A stretch of 64,000 bases of DNA from DATGZX01 sp035296965 (GCA_035296965.1 DATGZX010000197.1:1-64000); one strand, 5' to 3'; numbered from the stretch's first letter, positions 9,097 through 18,049 are shown. Numbers and translations: made by a program. The notes: generated by a model from the sequence alone, not told the origin.

Positions 9097-9303
9097 ATGT
9101 CGTATTCCTTGGCAACGCTCTGGCACGAACGGAATCGCTGTCCGGCGGGAATCCTGGCGGTCGCGTTCAGCGCGCTCCTGATCGCCTTGCAATCTGGATT
9201 ATTGCCAGATCTTTTCTCGATTAATTCATTCCCGACTGGCGCTTCGCGGTTTGGCGGCTTTGCGCGAGGCTGCATTTCCAGGGTATCCCGGGGGCCACTC
9301 TGA
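9097..9303 (+). pseudogene. Probable remnant of an ABC permease gene (N-terminal fragment only)
   Basis: The frame starting at ATG 9097 encodes 68 residues. The first ~40 (SLATLWHERN, then a hydrophobic helix AVAFSALLIALQSGLL) look like the N-terminus of the DevC/MacB-type permeases that planctomycetes pair with an ATPase like the one encoded next door. After about residue 41 the resemblance stops: the sequence becomes Arg/Gly-rich and terminates, and only 55 bp remain before the ATPase start. A full permease needs roughly 380-400 residues, so the body is missing rather than merely frameshifted. The family assignment is from memory of homologous N-termini and is uncertain. A short unrelated membrane peptide is the alternative. 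Confidence 0.4.
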
Positions 9304-9358
9304 GCATTCGCCCAAGCGGCAAATTCGCTGCCGTGCTATCTGATTTAGGAGGTTCGAT

Positions 9359-10084
9359 ATGTCCTGCGGCAAACGCGTGCTGCGCGGGCGACATCTGATG
9401 CGATCGTTTGGGACGGGCGAGACGGCCACGAAGGCCCTCGACAACGTTTCCCTCGATCTGTACCAAGGCCAGATTGCTCTGCTTATGGGCCCTTCCGGCA
9501 GCGGCAAATCTACCTTGCTCTCCGTCCTGTCGGGACTTCTGAAGCCTGATTCCGGAAAGGTGACGGTGTTTGGCGAAGACCTGTGGGCCATGTCGGAAGG
9601 CGACCGCGAACGATTCCGTCTCCGCTATTTCGGTTTCATTTTCCAGGGCTACAACCTGTTCCCCGCGCTGACCGCCCGCCAACAGCTGGAAATGGTGCTG
9701 CGCTGGGGCGAAGGCGCTCCCTACAAGGAGGCACGCTGGCGGACCGATGAGATGCTTTCGCGCCTGGGCATTGCCAAGAAAGCGCATCTCCGTCCAGCGC
9801 AACTTTCGGGAGGGGAAAAGCAACGTGTCGCCATCGGCCGAGCCTTGATCAAGCAGCCGGCTTTCTGCTTCGCGGACGAGCCGACCGCCGCCCTCGATTG
9901 GGCGCACGGCGAGCAGGTGATTGAATTGCTTCGCGCCGCGGCACGCGAACAAGAGGCCACGATCCTCGTCGTCGCCCACGACGCGCGCATCGTGCCCTAT
10001 ACCGATCTGGTACTTCATCTGCAAGATGGCAGCCTGGAGGATCCGACAGCGGGCACTGAGCAACGGCTGAGGAGCGTCTCATGA
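9359..10084 (+). CDS. ABC transporter ATP-binding protein, DevA/MacB type
   Basis: The 241-residue nucleotide-binding protein starts at ATG 9359 behind a clear TAGGAGG. Walker A GPSGSGKS is at 44-51, the Q-loop at IFQGYNL, signature LSGGE at 149-153, Walker B FCFADEP at 169-175 and the switch His in VVAHDARI. The sequence is closest in style to the DevA/LolD/MacB ATPases that drive FtsX-fold permeases. The catalytic motifs are all intact even though the gene upstream, where a cognate permease is expected, appears reduced to a fragment. It may serve a permease elsewhere in the genome or be newly orphaned. The C-terminal ~20 residues are polar and variable. Confidence 0.92.
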   Translation: MSCGKRVLRGRHLMRSFGTGETATKALDNVSLDLYQGQIALLMGPSGSGKSTLLSVLSGLLKPDSGKVTVFGEDLWAMSEGDRERFRLRYFGFIFQGYNLFPALTARQQLEMVLRWGEGAPYKEARWRTDEMLSRLGIAKKAHLRPAQLSGGEKQRVAIGRALIKQPAFCFADEPTAALDWAHGEQVIELLRAAAREQEATILVVAHDARIVPYTDLVLHLQDGSLEDPTAGTEQRLRSVS

Positions 10085-10136
10085 GACGCCCCCGCGCATG
10101 CAACGTGGGCCACGACCACTTGCAGCGCGTGCAGGA

Positions 10137-11147
10137 TCAACGCAAGGCGCTGGCCAAAACTGGGTGGAATTCCGCGCTTTGTTTGATGATCAAGGCGTGG
10201 CGGACGGGATCGTAGGCGATGGTGCCCGTACCCCCGTTTGCAACCCAGCTCTCCGGGGCGACGGTCGATTGGACCAGCTCGATCAAGGCCGCTGCCTGGA
10301 ATACATTCGTGGCCAGTTCGCCGACATAGTAGACTTGAGTCCGCATCATATGCGCAGCCTGGGTTGGCGACACGACCTGGATCACTTCATCCTTGATGAC
10401 GTAAGTCAGCCCCAAGTCACCCAAAATCTTATGCAGGCCAGTGCGCACCGTGACTTCCTTCAGGTTCAGCGTCACGGGGCTGTCGTAGGTGACGCCGATC
10501 TCATCCAGCGCCGTCTTGTCGAGAACGATGGTCTGTCCTATTCGATCCTGAATGTAATCGATCACATCCTGAAACCGGCTGTTTGTAAACTTGAGAGAAA
10601 TGGTCGAATTGAGCGCCCGCAGGAGACTCTGCTCCTTCGCGGTCGTGGGGACTTCACCCGAGGAACGCTTCGCAGTGCGTGCCTTCCAGTCCTTGGGGTA
10701 TTCGACATCGCCCTTGGGAATGATGGTGGCCTTGTCCGCCTGAGCCAAGGCGCCGGCGACGCCTCGTTGCTGCTCCTGTTGGGATTGCCGGCTCGCGTTT
10801 AGTTGATTGGTAGTGTCGGCGAGGCGGCTGGCGGCCTGGGTCGCTGGATTGGGTGTGCGCGCCGCCACGTCTGCCGCCTGGCGACTGGCCGCCTCGAGCT
10901 TACCTTCGCTTTGCAATTTCTTGATGCCGTCAAGCAGCTGCCGAGTCATCTCCTGCTCGGTCAGCCGCTGGCTGTCGGCAGTGCGCTTGGCAGCCGACCG
11001 GAGGCTGCGCTTGAGTCGATCTACGGAATCGTCCTTGCTTTTGCCCGGCTCCTGCGTTGGAGCCGTAGAGGCCACAAGGAGGCCTGCCAGGGCCACCCAA
11101 ACGGCAGTGGTGACTAATCGGGAGCCGCGTCGAGATGTCGAATCCAC
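10137..11147 (-). CDS. Secreted STN-domain protein
   Basis: The start is GTG 11147, chosen because CTCAGGAGG lies directly upstream with good spacing; a TTG at 11177 lacks such a site. The 336-residue product begins with an Arg-rich tail and a hydrophobic helix (TTAVWVALAGLLVAST), either a signal peptide or an anchor. Then comes a long Gln/Ala/Arg-rich helical region (about 40-150). The C-terminal half has the STN (secretin/TonB short N-terminal) pattern: a FQDVIDYIQD helix, VTLNLKEVTVRTGLHKIL, and GLTYVIKDEVIQV. Planctomycetes carry many such proteins of unknown role. It is not a secretin, since no pore domain follows. Function unknown; an envelope role is inferred. Confidence 0.75.
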   Translation of the reverse strand: MDSTSRRGSRLVTTAVWVALAGLLVASTAPTQEPGKSKDDSVDRLKRSLRSAAKRTADSQRLTEQEMTRQLLDGIKKLQSEGKLEAASRQAADVAARTPNPATQAASRLADTTNQLNASRQSQQEQQRGVAGALAQADKATIIPKGDVEYPKDWKARTAKRSSGEVPTTAKEQSLLRALNSTISLKFTNSRFQDVIDYIQDRIGQTIVLDKTALDEIGVTYDSPVTLNLKEVTVRTGLHKILGDLGLTYVIKDEVIQVVSPTQAAHMMRTQVYYVGELATNVFQAAALIELVQSTVAPESWVANGGTGTIAYDPVRHALIIKQSAEFHPVLASALR

Positions 11148-11308
11148 GGTCGCCTCCTGAGGTACGAGACGCACCAAAACTCAGGTACTTCCCTAATTCG
11201 AGTCTAACGAAGTTGGGCGACCGCGTCTATGCGCGAGACGCGAAGGAGCCGTAGGCCCTGCCAGGCCTCGCGCGCAATTAGTCCAAGCCTATAAGGCCAG
11301 TCGCTCTA

Positions 11309-13160
11309 CTACTTGCTTGCGAGGGTGTCATCACTCACCGGAAGCTCGAAGCAGGCCATCTCTTCGCCATTGCGAATAAACAGCTTGCCGTGAGCAACGA
11401 CCGGATGGTTCCACGTCTTGCCCGCGATGGCCTTGAAGCGAGCCAACTCCTTATGCTGGTCTGGGTTCGCTTCGACCAGGGCGACCTCGCCTTTTTCCGT
11501 GACGATCAGCAACAAGCCTTGGTCGACCAGCAGAAGCGCCTGCCCGTGCTCATAGCCGCGCGCCCGCCATAAGCCTTTCCCATCCGCCAGCCTTACGCAT
11601 GTGAAGAACATCCCATCGAAGCCGTAAATGTGCTCCTCGTAAACAACCAGGTCGTTGTAATAAGGCTTAATGGAGGTTTTCTCCCAGAGGAACTTGTTTG
11701 CCCAGTTACTACCATCCTGAGTGAGTTTAACGAGGCGCGACCCTTGCCCTGCGTTGCCGAACAGGACCTCCGAATCGTTGATAAGAGCGGGTTGAGCGAC
11801 GCCTGCCATCTGTACTAACTGCCAGTCGTGGTGCCAAACGATACGGCCGTCAGTCGGGTCGAGTGACGTGAGCCCCATGTTGGTCGACATGAGCGCCTGG
11901 TCCAGGCCGCCAAAGTGAGCTGGATGTGGTGAACTATAACTTTCCCGTCCTTCGCCCGACGACCAGGCAAGCTCTCCGGAGGCGGCACGGTAGCCCAGTA
12001 CGCTTTTTCCGTCGGGCCCACCGGCGAAGACCATGACGATCCCGCGCGCGACCAACGGGGACGAGGAAAAGCCCCACTCCGGCGGCTTGCCGCGGCCCGA
12101 GTCCTTGAGAATGTCACGCGCCCAGATTGAGTTTCCCGTCGCCGCGTCGAGACAGTTGAGCGTGCCGTTGGCGCCGAGAGTGTAAAGCCGGCCGTCGTGA
12201 AACGTCGGCGTGGCGCGCGGGCCAGCCCCGCCGATAGTTTCAAAGAAGCGGGTGTCGTCGCCATGCTTCCATAATTCCTTGCCCGTGGCGGCCTGGTAGC
12301 AAACGACGTCCTCCTCCTGGCCCCGTTGCTCCTGCGTATAAAGGCGATCACCAACGACAGCGAAGGAAGACCAGCCCGGCCCGATGCCATGCTTCCAGAA
12401 TTGACGCGGCGGCGTTCGCTTCCAGTCCGTGGCAATCCGGACACCAGTCAAGCGGCTGTCGCGGTTGATCCCGCGGAAGCCCGGCCAGTCGCCTGCCTGC
12501 AATTGCAGCTGGGCGCCGCCCGGCTCCGTAGTTGCGGGAGCAGCAGCGTCCTTTATGGACGCTCAGCTCCGCGAGAAATCTCTCTTCGGGAGTGGGGCTC
12601 CAGCGCCAGCTTACGTCCGGAACAAACGCACCGTTGACGCCATCGACCCGGAGACACGCGCAATAACACCAGGCCAGCAGAATGGAGGCGAAGATTCCCA
12701 GCCGGCGCAGCGGCCAACGCAGGCGCGACGACGCCTCGAGCCAAACGATCCAGAATGTCGTTGCCAGCGGCAAGCCACGGACGATCGGTCCGTAATATCG
12801 AAAGTTAAAGGTGGCGTGGTAGAGAGGATACATGGCAACGCCGCTGACGACGAAAAAGCCAAGAACCATCAGCCGGTCTCTCCAGGGCGCCCGGCTGGCG
12901 AACAACCACCACAATGCAATTGCCGCCGCTCCAAGGGGAGCACCATTCACCATCAGGGCCAGCTGTTCCGGCGTCCCCGGCCTGATCCAGCCTGGGACAG
13001 TGATGACGAGCCACTGGATCACGATGATGACCACGGCAGGCCAGAGACGCAAGCGCGCTGCCGCCGCAGGAGAAGTTGCAAGAGTAACGGTTCCGGCAGC
13101 AGCCGGCGCTGGTTGAGGCAGGTGCTGAACGGGCTGAACTTGCGAACTCGTGTCGCTCAT
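11309..13160 (-). pseudogene. Membrane-anchored PQQ-like beta-propeller protein, interrupted by a single-base frameshift
   Basis: The 5' part (ATG 13160, with GAGGAG upstream) encodes a Pro/Ala-rich tail and about four or five membrane helices, then a linker. In the same frame the sequence turns into nonsense after about 12552. The 3' part, shifted by one base, encodes a PQQ-type propeller: GDWPGFRG start, repeated G-x-x-x-W blades, and an end at 11309. Removing one base of the doubled C at 12550-12551 (GG on the coding strand) joins the frames into one protein of 616 residues. The join restores a continuous Ala/Gln linker leading into the propeller, and the total length then becomes a multiple of three. 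The gene is therefore either newly inactivated or carries a sequencing error. Intact homologues as I recall them have this membrane-plus-propeller layout. Role unknown. Confidence 0.8.
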
Positions 13161-13211
13161 GGGAAACTCCTCATGGAAGAGTTGGTCCTGCTCCTAGTGT
13201 AATATTCCCTA

Positions 13212-13234
13212 GACCGGTACATAATGTACCGGTC
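13212..13234. promoter_or_regulatory. Perfect 23-nt palindrome, probable MarR operator
   Basis: Two 11-nt arms (GACCGGTACAT and its exact reverse complement) flank a single central A. The site lies in the 125-bp gap between the divergent PQQ-propeller gene and the marR gene. MarR dimers bind palindromes of this size, usually beside their own gene. The site overlaps candidate -10 elements on both strands, so occupancy would block both genes. Confidence 0.75.
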
Positions 13235-13250
13235 CATATTTCTCTGTCAA
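13221..13250 (-). promoter_or_regulatory. Candidate sigma-70-type promoter of the PQQ-propeller gene
   Basis: On the minus strand a perfect -35 TTGACA (13250-13245) is followed after 18 bp by CATTAT (13226-13221), a 4/6 match to the -10 consensus. The -10 sits in the middle of the 23-nt palindrome. On the plus strand CATAAT (13220-13225) could be the -10 of marR, though its -35 is poor. Confidence 0.5.
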
Positions 13251-13285
13251 GCCTTTTGTTCACGAAAGCAGATTGGTTTGCATTC

Positions 13286-13735
13286 ATGATCGACGCTCAA
13301 GAATTGGCCCGTCTGGTGGCGGAATTCGGCAAGATTTATACGCGCAGGGTCTGGTCGGAAATCGGCAAGGCAGGGACAACGCCGGCTCGGGCTCGATTGC
13401 TGGCAGCCTTGCAGTGCCAGGGAAGCCGCATGATGAGCGAACTGGGTGCAGAGCTTGGCGTTACCCCGCGCAGCGTTACCAAGCTGGTGGACAGCCTGGA
13501 AGCTGAAGGGCTCGTCGCGCGGCATGCGCACCCCTCCGACCGCCGGGCAACTCTTGTAAGCCTTACGGATAAGGGCGTCCTGGTTGGCAAGGAGAGCGCC
13601 TTGGCTGATCATGCAGCGGCGGCTTGGCTGTACGAACAGCTGGGACCTGCTGATCGTCAGCACCTTGCGCGCATTCTGCGCAAGCTCCTCGCCACGCTCG
13701 GGATGGTTCTCTTTTGCGCTAGCCGCGTTCTTTAA
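13286..13735 (+). CDS. MarR-family transcriptional regulator
   Basis: The 149-residue protein starts at ATG 13286; a TTG ten codons upstream would add an unlikely extension. Its order of helices and winged helix-turn-helix is that of MarR. The recognition region MSELGAELGVTPRSVTKLVD and the wing motif HPSDRRATLVSLTDKG, with its conserved D-R-R, are easily seen. The N- and C-terminal helices form the dimer interface in this family. It is divergent from the membrane PQQ-propeller gene and a perfect palindrome lies between them, so autoregulation and repression of that gene are likely. The effector, commonly a phenolic or an oxidant for MarR proteins, cannot be inferred. No conspicuous Cys pair is seen in the DNA-binding domain. 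Confidence 0.92.
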   Translation: MIDAQELARLVAEFGKIYTRRVWSEIGKAGTTPARARLLAALQCQGSRMMSELGAELGVTPRSVTKLVDSLEAEGLVARHAHPSDRRATLVSLTDKGVLVGKESALADHAAAAWLYEQLGPADRQHLARILRKLLATLGMVLFCASRVL

Positions 13736-14091
13736 TCGGCGCACACAGCTTGTTGGAGCGTGCTGAATGACGGGTCTGTCTCTCTGCCCCGAAGAGACCT
13801 CCTGATTCAGCTCGCTCTCAGCAAGCTCTCTCACTTCTTCAGAAGTTTTCCAAGAGTCTTGGGAATAAACGTCGCGCGCGGCCGGTCTTGATGACTCTTG
13901 TGACTGCCTCGACCTTATCGCAGTGCAGGCTTGGCGGTAGGGAGTTCCGGGAGCTGCGCGGGCGGGCTGGGTGGAACAGACTTTCGGGAGTGGCCTTGGC
14001 AAGCTGGAATTTCGGCAAGAGGGAAATGGCAGAGCATTGGCAGAGTTCGGCAACCGCAACGCTCTCAGGGTCAAGAAAAAGGCGCGAATGC
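13736..14091. other. Convergent intergenic gap, nothing recognised
   Basis: About 355 bp separate the marR stop from the stop of the opposite-strand FHA gene. I see no coding frame with a plausible start, no strong hairpin with a T-run, and no repeat. Any terminators for the two genes are not of the classical intrinsic type. Confidence 0.5.
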
Positions 14092-14721
14092 TCAGCCGCC
14101 GCGCGGTCGCCGGATGTATTTCTCCAGGATCGCCTTGGCTGCCGTCGAGGTGTCGGCGGAAAGCGTCTTGGCGGGTTTGGATTTATCTGGTTCTGCCTTC
14201 TCCTTCTCGCCCTCTTTCGACGATTCCCCTTCAGGAGTTGGGAGCATTTCCATTATCGTGCTGCCGCTCGCGATCGCAGCGCTGTCGATGGCAGTATCGC
14301 TCGAGCCACTAGTTTCCGTTCCTTCTTGCAAGGAGAGGAGCAGGGCGGCGGCATCATCTTCCTCGCCGCCAGTCGGGGACGCTTTCGTCGGCGGCATGGG
14401 GGTCGGCTTGTCAACGGGAGTCTCTGTCTCCAACAACACACGGAACAGGAGTGGTCCGACCTTCAGTTGATCGCCGTTGGTCAATTCCCGCTCGGCCGTG
14501 ATTTGCTCGTCGTTGACAAACGTTCCGTTTGTGCTCTTGAAGTCGCGCACGAACGCTTGCTTCCCCTTGATCAGGATAGCGCAGTGCCGCTTGCTGATCA
14601 GCGGGCTTGCGGGCCGCAAATTACATTGGGGATCACGCCCAATGAGCAGTTGGGGCATCGTGACTGGGATGTTCTTCCCTTCCGATTTCCCCTGCGTCAG
14701 AACGATAAGACTAAGTTTCAT
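14092..14721 (-). CDS. FHA-domain protein
   Basis: The start is set at ATG 14721 (MKLSLIVL), since the FHA fold begins at once; a TTG at 14805 would add 28 unrelated residues. The 209-residue protein has an N-terminal FHA domain (about 1-90) with the phosphothreonine-binding signature GRDP, S-K-R-H and the STNGTFVND loop. A Pro/Thr/Glu/Ser-rich, low-complexity tail of ~120 residues follows, ending in a short basic helix (KAILEKYIRRPRGG). No enzymatic domain is present. FHA proteins bind phosphorylated Thr, and this genome encodes a large Ser/Thr kinase a few genes away (21.1-24.6 kb), so an adaptor role in phosphosignalling is a reasonable inference. Confidence 0.88.
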   Translation of the reverse strand: MKLSLIVLTQGKSEGKNIPVTMPQLLIGRDPQCNLRPASPLISKRHCAILIKGKQAFVRDFKSTNGTFVNDEQITAERELTNGDQLKVGPLLFRVLLETETPVDKPTPMPPTKASPTGGEEDDAAALLLSLQEGTETSGSSDTAIDSAAIASGSTIMEMLPTPEGESSKEGEKEKAEPDKSKPAKTLSADTSTAAKAILEKYIRRPRGG

Positions 14722-15187
14722 CGGGTTTGGCCCCACCCCATTGTGAGCAGAGAGACTGTCTATCGTCTCATCGGCTTCCGGCCCCGGGAACTCAGAAGGA
14801 TCCAAGCGTTACGGGGTGCAGTAGAGTGTCTTAGTTCCGATCTAGACCAATATTAAGAGTCGAGTCCCAACGATCCAGACCAGGCCGGCACCGCAGAGAG
14901 AAAGGGCGAAGGGGTCAAGGGGATCAAGCTGTCGCAAGTCTATGCATCTCTTGGTGTTCTGCCGAGCCCCTCAGACATCGGCAAAAGCGGGGACTGCTTC
15001 TCTATGTCTTTTATTTCTCGTCCACAAGCCATGAGAACTGTCCCAATTTTACGCCTAGTCTACGCGCGGGCCGCGCGGTTTTCAACAGAAAAAGCGCATA
15101 AAGTCCATTCCCCTCCAACTCTTAACACAGTCCTAGAAAAAGCTTCTTATTCTGACACTAACTATTATATCACAATTGCCCACTCTC
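14722..15187. other. Intergenic gap with an A+T-rich patch
   Basis: This ~465-bp gap lies upstream of the FHA gene and downstream of the radical SAM gene. Positions ~15000-15180 are markedly richer in A+T than the surroundings, and a perfect TATAAT is present on the minus strand (15169-15164) with no good -35. A GC-rich self-complementary run occurs near 15065-15080. No protein gene is supported. Confidence 0.4.
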
Positions 15188-16249
15188 CTAATCGAACAAA
15201 AGCCCTTGCTGATTGCCGGGACGCCGAAAAAACGCGGTCGATAACTGAAGTCTCTCTCCACCGATTCCGGCCTTGCGGCAGGCAAGTGTGTAGAGATCGT
15301 GAATGGCCGTCGCCAGCGTGCCTTCACCTTTCATCCTTGAGCCAAAGCGTGGGTCGTTCAGCTTCCCCCCGCGGATCTCCCGGATTCGGCTAAGTACTTT
15401 GTCTTTCTTCTCGGGAAAGTGCTGTTCCAGCCAGCGTTCGAAAAGAGGAGCGACACCGAAAGGCAGGCGGATGGTTATGTAACCTGCAAACCGAGCTCCC
15501 GCACTCGCGGCTGCATTGATGATCGCCGGCAATTCATGGTCGGTCAGTCCTGGAATGACGGGCGCGACCATTACTCCGGTAGGGACGCCCGCCCGCGCCA
15601 GCTCTTCGAGCGCGTTGAGCCGGCCACTTGGCTGTGCAGCCCTCGGCTCCAGAACCCGGCTCAAATTGCCGTCGAGCGAGGTCACGGACAAGAAGACAGC
15701 CGCCGCATCATGCCTGGCCAATTCACCCAGCAAGTCCGCATCGCGGGTCACCAGGCGGCTCTTGGTCACGATCGTGACCGGGTTGCGAAATTCGGCAAGG
15801 ACTTCCAGGCAGCGCCGGGTCAGCTTCAGCCGACGCTCTACGGGTTGGTAGGGATCCGTCACGCCGCTTAGCGACAGAACCTGTGGTTGCCATTTGCGCG
15901 ACGACAGCTCCTGGCGCAACAGCTCCGGTGCTTCTTCCTTCACCATGATTCGGCTTTCGAAATCGAGTCCGGAGGAGAAGCCCAGGTATTCATGCGTGGG
16001 TCGTGCGTAACAATAGATGCAGCCGTGCTCGCAGCCGCGGTAGGGATTGATGCTGGCATCGAAACCAACATCGGGGCTGTCATTTGTGACGATGATCGTG
16101 CGCGAAGTGTCCTTGTAAAACTGCGTGGTAGGCGCTGGGCTCTCCGGCTCTACATCCTCAGGGTCTGTTTCATAGAAAACTCGCTCGAATCGGTTCGCCG
16201 GGTTGTGTCCGGCCCCCCGCCCATGGACGAGATCCAACTTCTCTTGCAT
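15188..16249 (-). CDS. Radical SAM protein, PA0069 family
   Basis: The 353-residue protein starts at ATG 16249; an upstream TTG at 16276 is less likely. The radical SAM cluster motif is C-x3-C-x2-C at Cys73, Cys77 and Cys80 (RGCEHGCIYCYARPTHEYLG), preceded by the family's NPYRG. The downstream segments VLSLSGVTDPYQP and TIVTKS are typical of the PA0069/Rv2578c group related to the SplB-like branch. The Cys cluster binds a [4Fe-4S] centre that cleaves S-adenosylmethionine to a radical. The substrate of this family is not known. It stands alone, 66 bp from the stop of the EF-hand gene's unit, on the same strand. Cytoplasmic. Confidence 0.9.
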   Translation of the reverse strand: MQEKLDLVHGRGAGHNPANRFERVFYETDPEDVEPESPAPTTQFYKDTSRTIIVTNDSPDVGFDASINPYRGCEHGCIYCYARPTHEYLGFSSGLDFESRIMVKEEAPELLRQELSSRKWQPQVLSLSGVTDPYQPVERRLKLTRRCLEVLAEFRNPVTIVTKSRLVTRDADLLGELARHDAAAVFLSVTSLDGNLSRVLEPRAAQPSGRLNALEELARAGVPTGVMVAPVIPGLTDHELPAIINAAASAGARFAGYITIRLPFGVAPLFERWLEQHFPEKKDKVLSRIREIRGGKLNDPRFGSRMKGEGTLATAIHDLYTLACRKAGIGGERLQLSTAFFRRPGNQQGLLFD

Positions 16250-16315
16250 TACCGTACCTTGAGGGACAACTGCCAATCATATCCAGGAGAAGGCAAGATT
16301 GGGACGAGCAGCCTG

Positions 16316-18049
16316 TCAGCGCTGCTTGCCGCCTAGATTCTTGAGCTTGGCCTCGGCCCGATCCGCTTCCTCAGGGCTGATGAGACCATCACCATCGCTG
16401 TCGATTCGCTGAAATTCTTCCTTCCTGCCGAGGAACTCGCGCATCGAGACATAACCGTCGCCGTTCCGGTCCATTCTCTGGAACCAAAGCGGCCCCTTGG
16501 AGATCGCGGCACGCCGCTCCGTCCTGGCTCGTGCCATGGTGGCTGCGGCGGGAATCACGCCTCCAGATTGTCCTTGGCTCACATAGATGTCAAATTGATG
16601 CGGCAGCTCTTCCCGCTCCAGAAATCCGTCGTGATTCTTGTCCCATGGCTGAACCCGCGTCCAAGCCGAGCGCAGCTCGCGCTGACGCAGCCTGCCGTCA
16701 TGGTGCGGGTTCATGAGGCTGAACAAACTGCGCCCGTGATCAGTTACGAGCAGCACGGCGGAACTGCCAACCGCTTTGCCTAGCAGGTCGACATAGGTGA
16801 CCAGCTCCTCGCGGGTCAGTTTGCCATCGCCGTTACGGTCGGCCTGCTGAAACAACCCGCGCAGGGAAGGATCCCGATCAGCCTGCTTGGCGTCGAGAAA
16901 TCCTCTCTTGAGCTTCTCATCCGCGGCGTCATACTGCGCCAGGATGATCTGCCTGGCCGATTTATAGGCGGGAGCCGTTCCCGTTTCGGCCCCGAGTTCG
17001 ACGAGCGCGTCTCCGAAGGTCATCGAAAGAAATCCATTGTCGAGCTTGCGCAGGGCAGCATTGGCAACTGCCGCGACGTTCCCATTGAAATCGAGTGGAA
17101 CCTGATCTTCGGTTACGTTGCCAAGTCGAATCGTCACCTCGGCATCCACCGGCTGAGACTTTAGAAAGCTCGCCAGCTCCTTGGCGTCCAGGAAACCGTC
17201 GTGATCCGCGTCCAATTGGTCAAAAACAGCTTTCTCCAAATTGATCTCGGTGCGGCTGAGTTTTTGGTCGTCGTCCTTGTCGTACTTGCTGATCAAGGGA
17301 TAGGCTACACGGCTTGGAGAATCCGTGGGTCCCAGCAGAATGAAAGCGGAAGAGTCCGTCAGCACGACCGTCTTCTCCTGCTGCGACATGGCGCCGTTTG
17401 CCATCATATCGTTCGAACTCGGCAAAAGCTCTTCATCGCTGATCATCTCATCGTCGTTCAAATCAAGCTTGTGCAGCACAGTCGCGGCTCTGACCAGTTC
17501 GTCCTTGGAGAGTTTTTCATCTTTGTTGGCGTCGAGTTCGCGGAACAGGACATCCGTGAGCCCCTCTTCGTGGCTCGTCTCGTCGCGGATGAGCGCATAA
17601 AATGCTTCGACGCCGGAGATGCGATAGTAATTGGCCAGGCCGTCGCGCGTCACTTTGCCCCCCACCAGTGTGATACCCAGCTCCATGGCTGGACGATCCT
17701 TCGGGACGTTGGGATTGGAGTAATTGCCGCGCAGCATCTGGATCAACGTGGCCGGCTTGGGCGCGCGTTCGAGTTCCGCCTGACTCAAGACGCCGTCGCC
17801 GTTGGTGTCGAGATATTGAAAGAGACTGGTGAGGAATTCTTCCCAGGCGACGCGGAGAGGCTTGCCGTCGACACGTATGTGCAGGCGAATATAAACGGGA
17901 CGGGTATCGCCCAGGAAAACAAGGTCCTGAACATCGCTGAGGGCCGGGGCAGACGTGTCAGGTCCACTCGCTGGAGGAGGATCCTCCGCCACTGCCAGCC
18001 AGGGCAGACATGCAATCGCCGCCGCAACCGCGAGGAGAGCGCGTTTCAT
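16316..18049 (-). CDS. Secreted EF-hand protein with about ten EF-hand motifs
   Basis: ATG 18049 opens a clean signal peptide (MKRALLAVAAAIACLPWLAVA) with a GGGAG upstream. The 577-residue mature protein contains roughly ten D-x-D/N-x-D-G-type loops spread along its length. Examples are DTNGDGVLSQAE, DANKDEKLSKDE, DLNDDEMISDEE, DADHDGFLDAKE, DRNGDGKLTREE, DKNHDGFLEREE, DRNGDGYVSMRE and DSDGDGLISPEE. Several loops are degenerate (for example HHDGRLRQRE), so not all need bind Ca2+. Pairs of loops alternate with ~60-residue non-EF segments. Long secreted EF-hand proteins are common in planctomycetes; the role is unknown, with Ca2+-dependent envelope or matrix structure as an inference. Confidence 0.88.
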   Translation of the reverse strand: MKRALLAVAAAIACLPWLAVAEDPPPASGPDTSAPALSDVQDLVFLGDTRPVYIRLHIRVDGKPLRVAWEEFLTSLFQYLDTNGDGVLSQAELERAPKPATLIQMLRGNYSNPNVPKDRPAMELGITLVGGKVTRDGLANYYRISGVEAFYALIRDETSHEEGLTDVLFRELDANKDEKLSKDELVRAATVLHKLDLNDDEMISDEELLPSSNDMMANGAMSQQEKTVVLTDSSAFILLGPTDSPSRVAYPLISKYDKDDDQKLSRTEINLEKAVFDQLDADHDGFLDAKELASFLKSQPVDAEVTIRLGNVTEDQVPLDFNGNVAAVANAALRKLDNGFLSMTFGDALVELGAETGTAPAYKSARQIILAQYDAADEKLKRGFLDAKQADRDPSLRGLFQQADRNGDGKLTREELVTYVDLLGKAVGSSAVLLVTDHGRSLFSLMNPHHDGRLRQRELRSAWTRVQPWDKNHDGFLEREELPHQFDIYVSQGQSGGVIPAAATMARARTERRAAISKGPLWFQRMDRNGDGYVSMREFLGRKEEFQRIDSDGDGLISPEEADRAEAKLKNLGGKQR

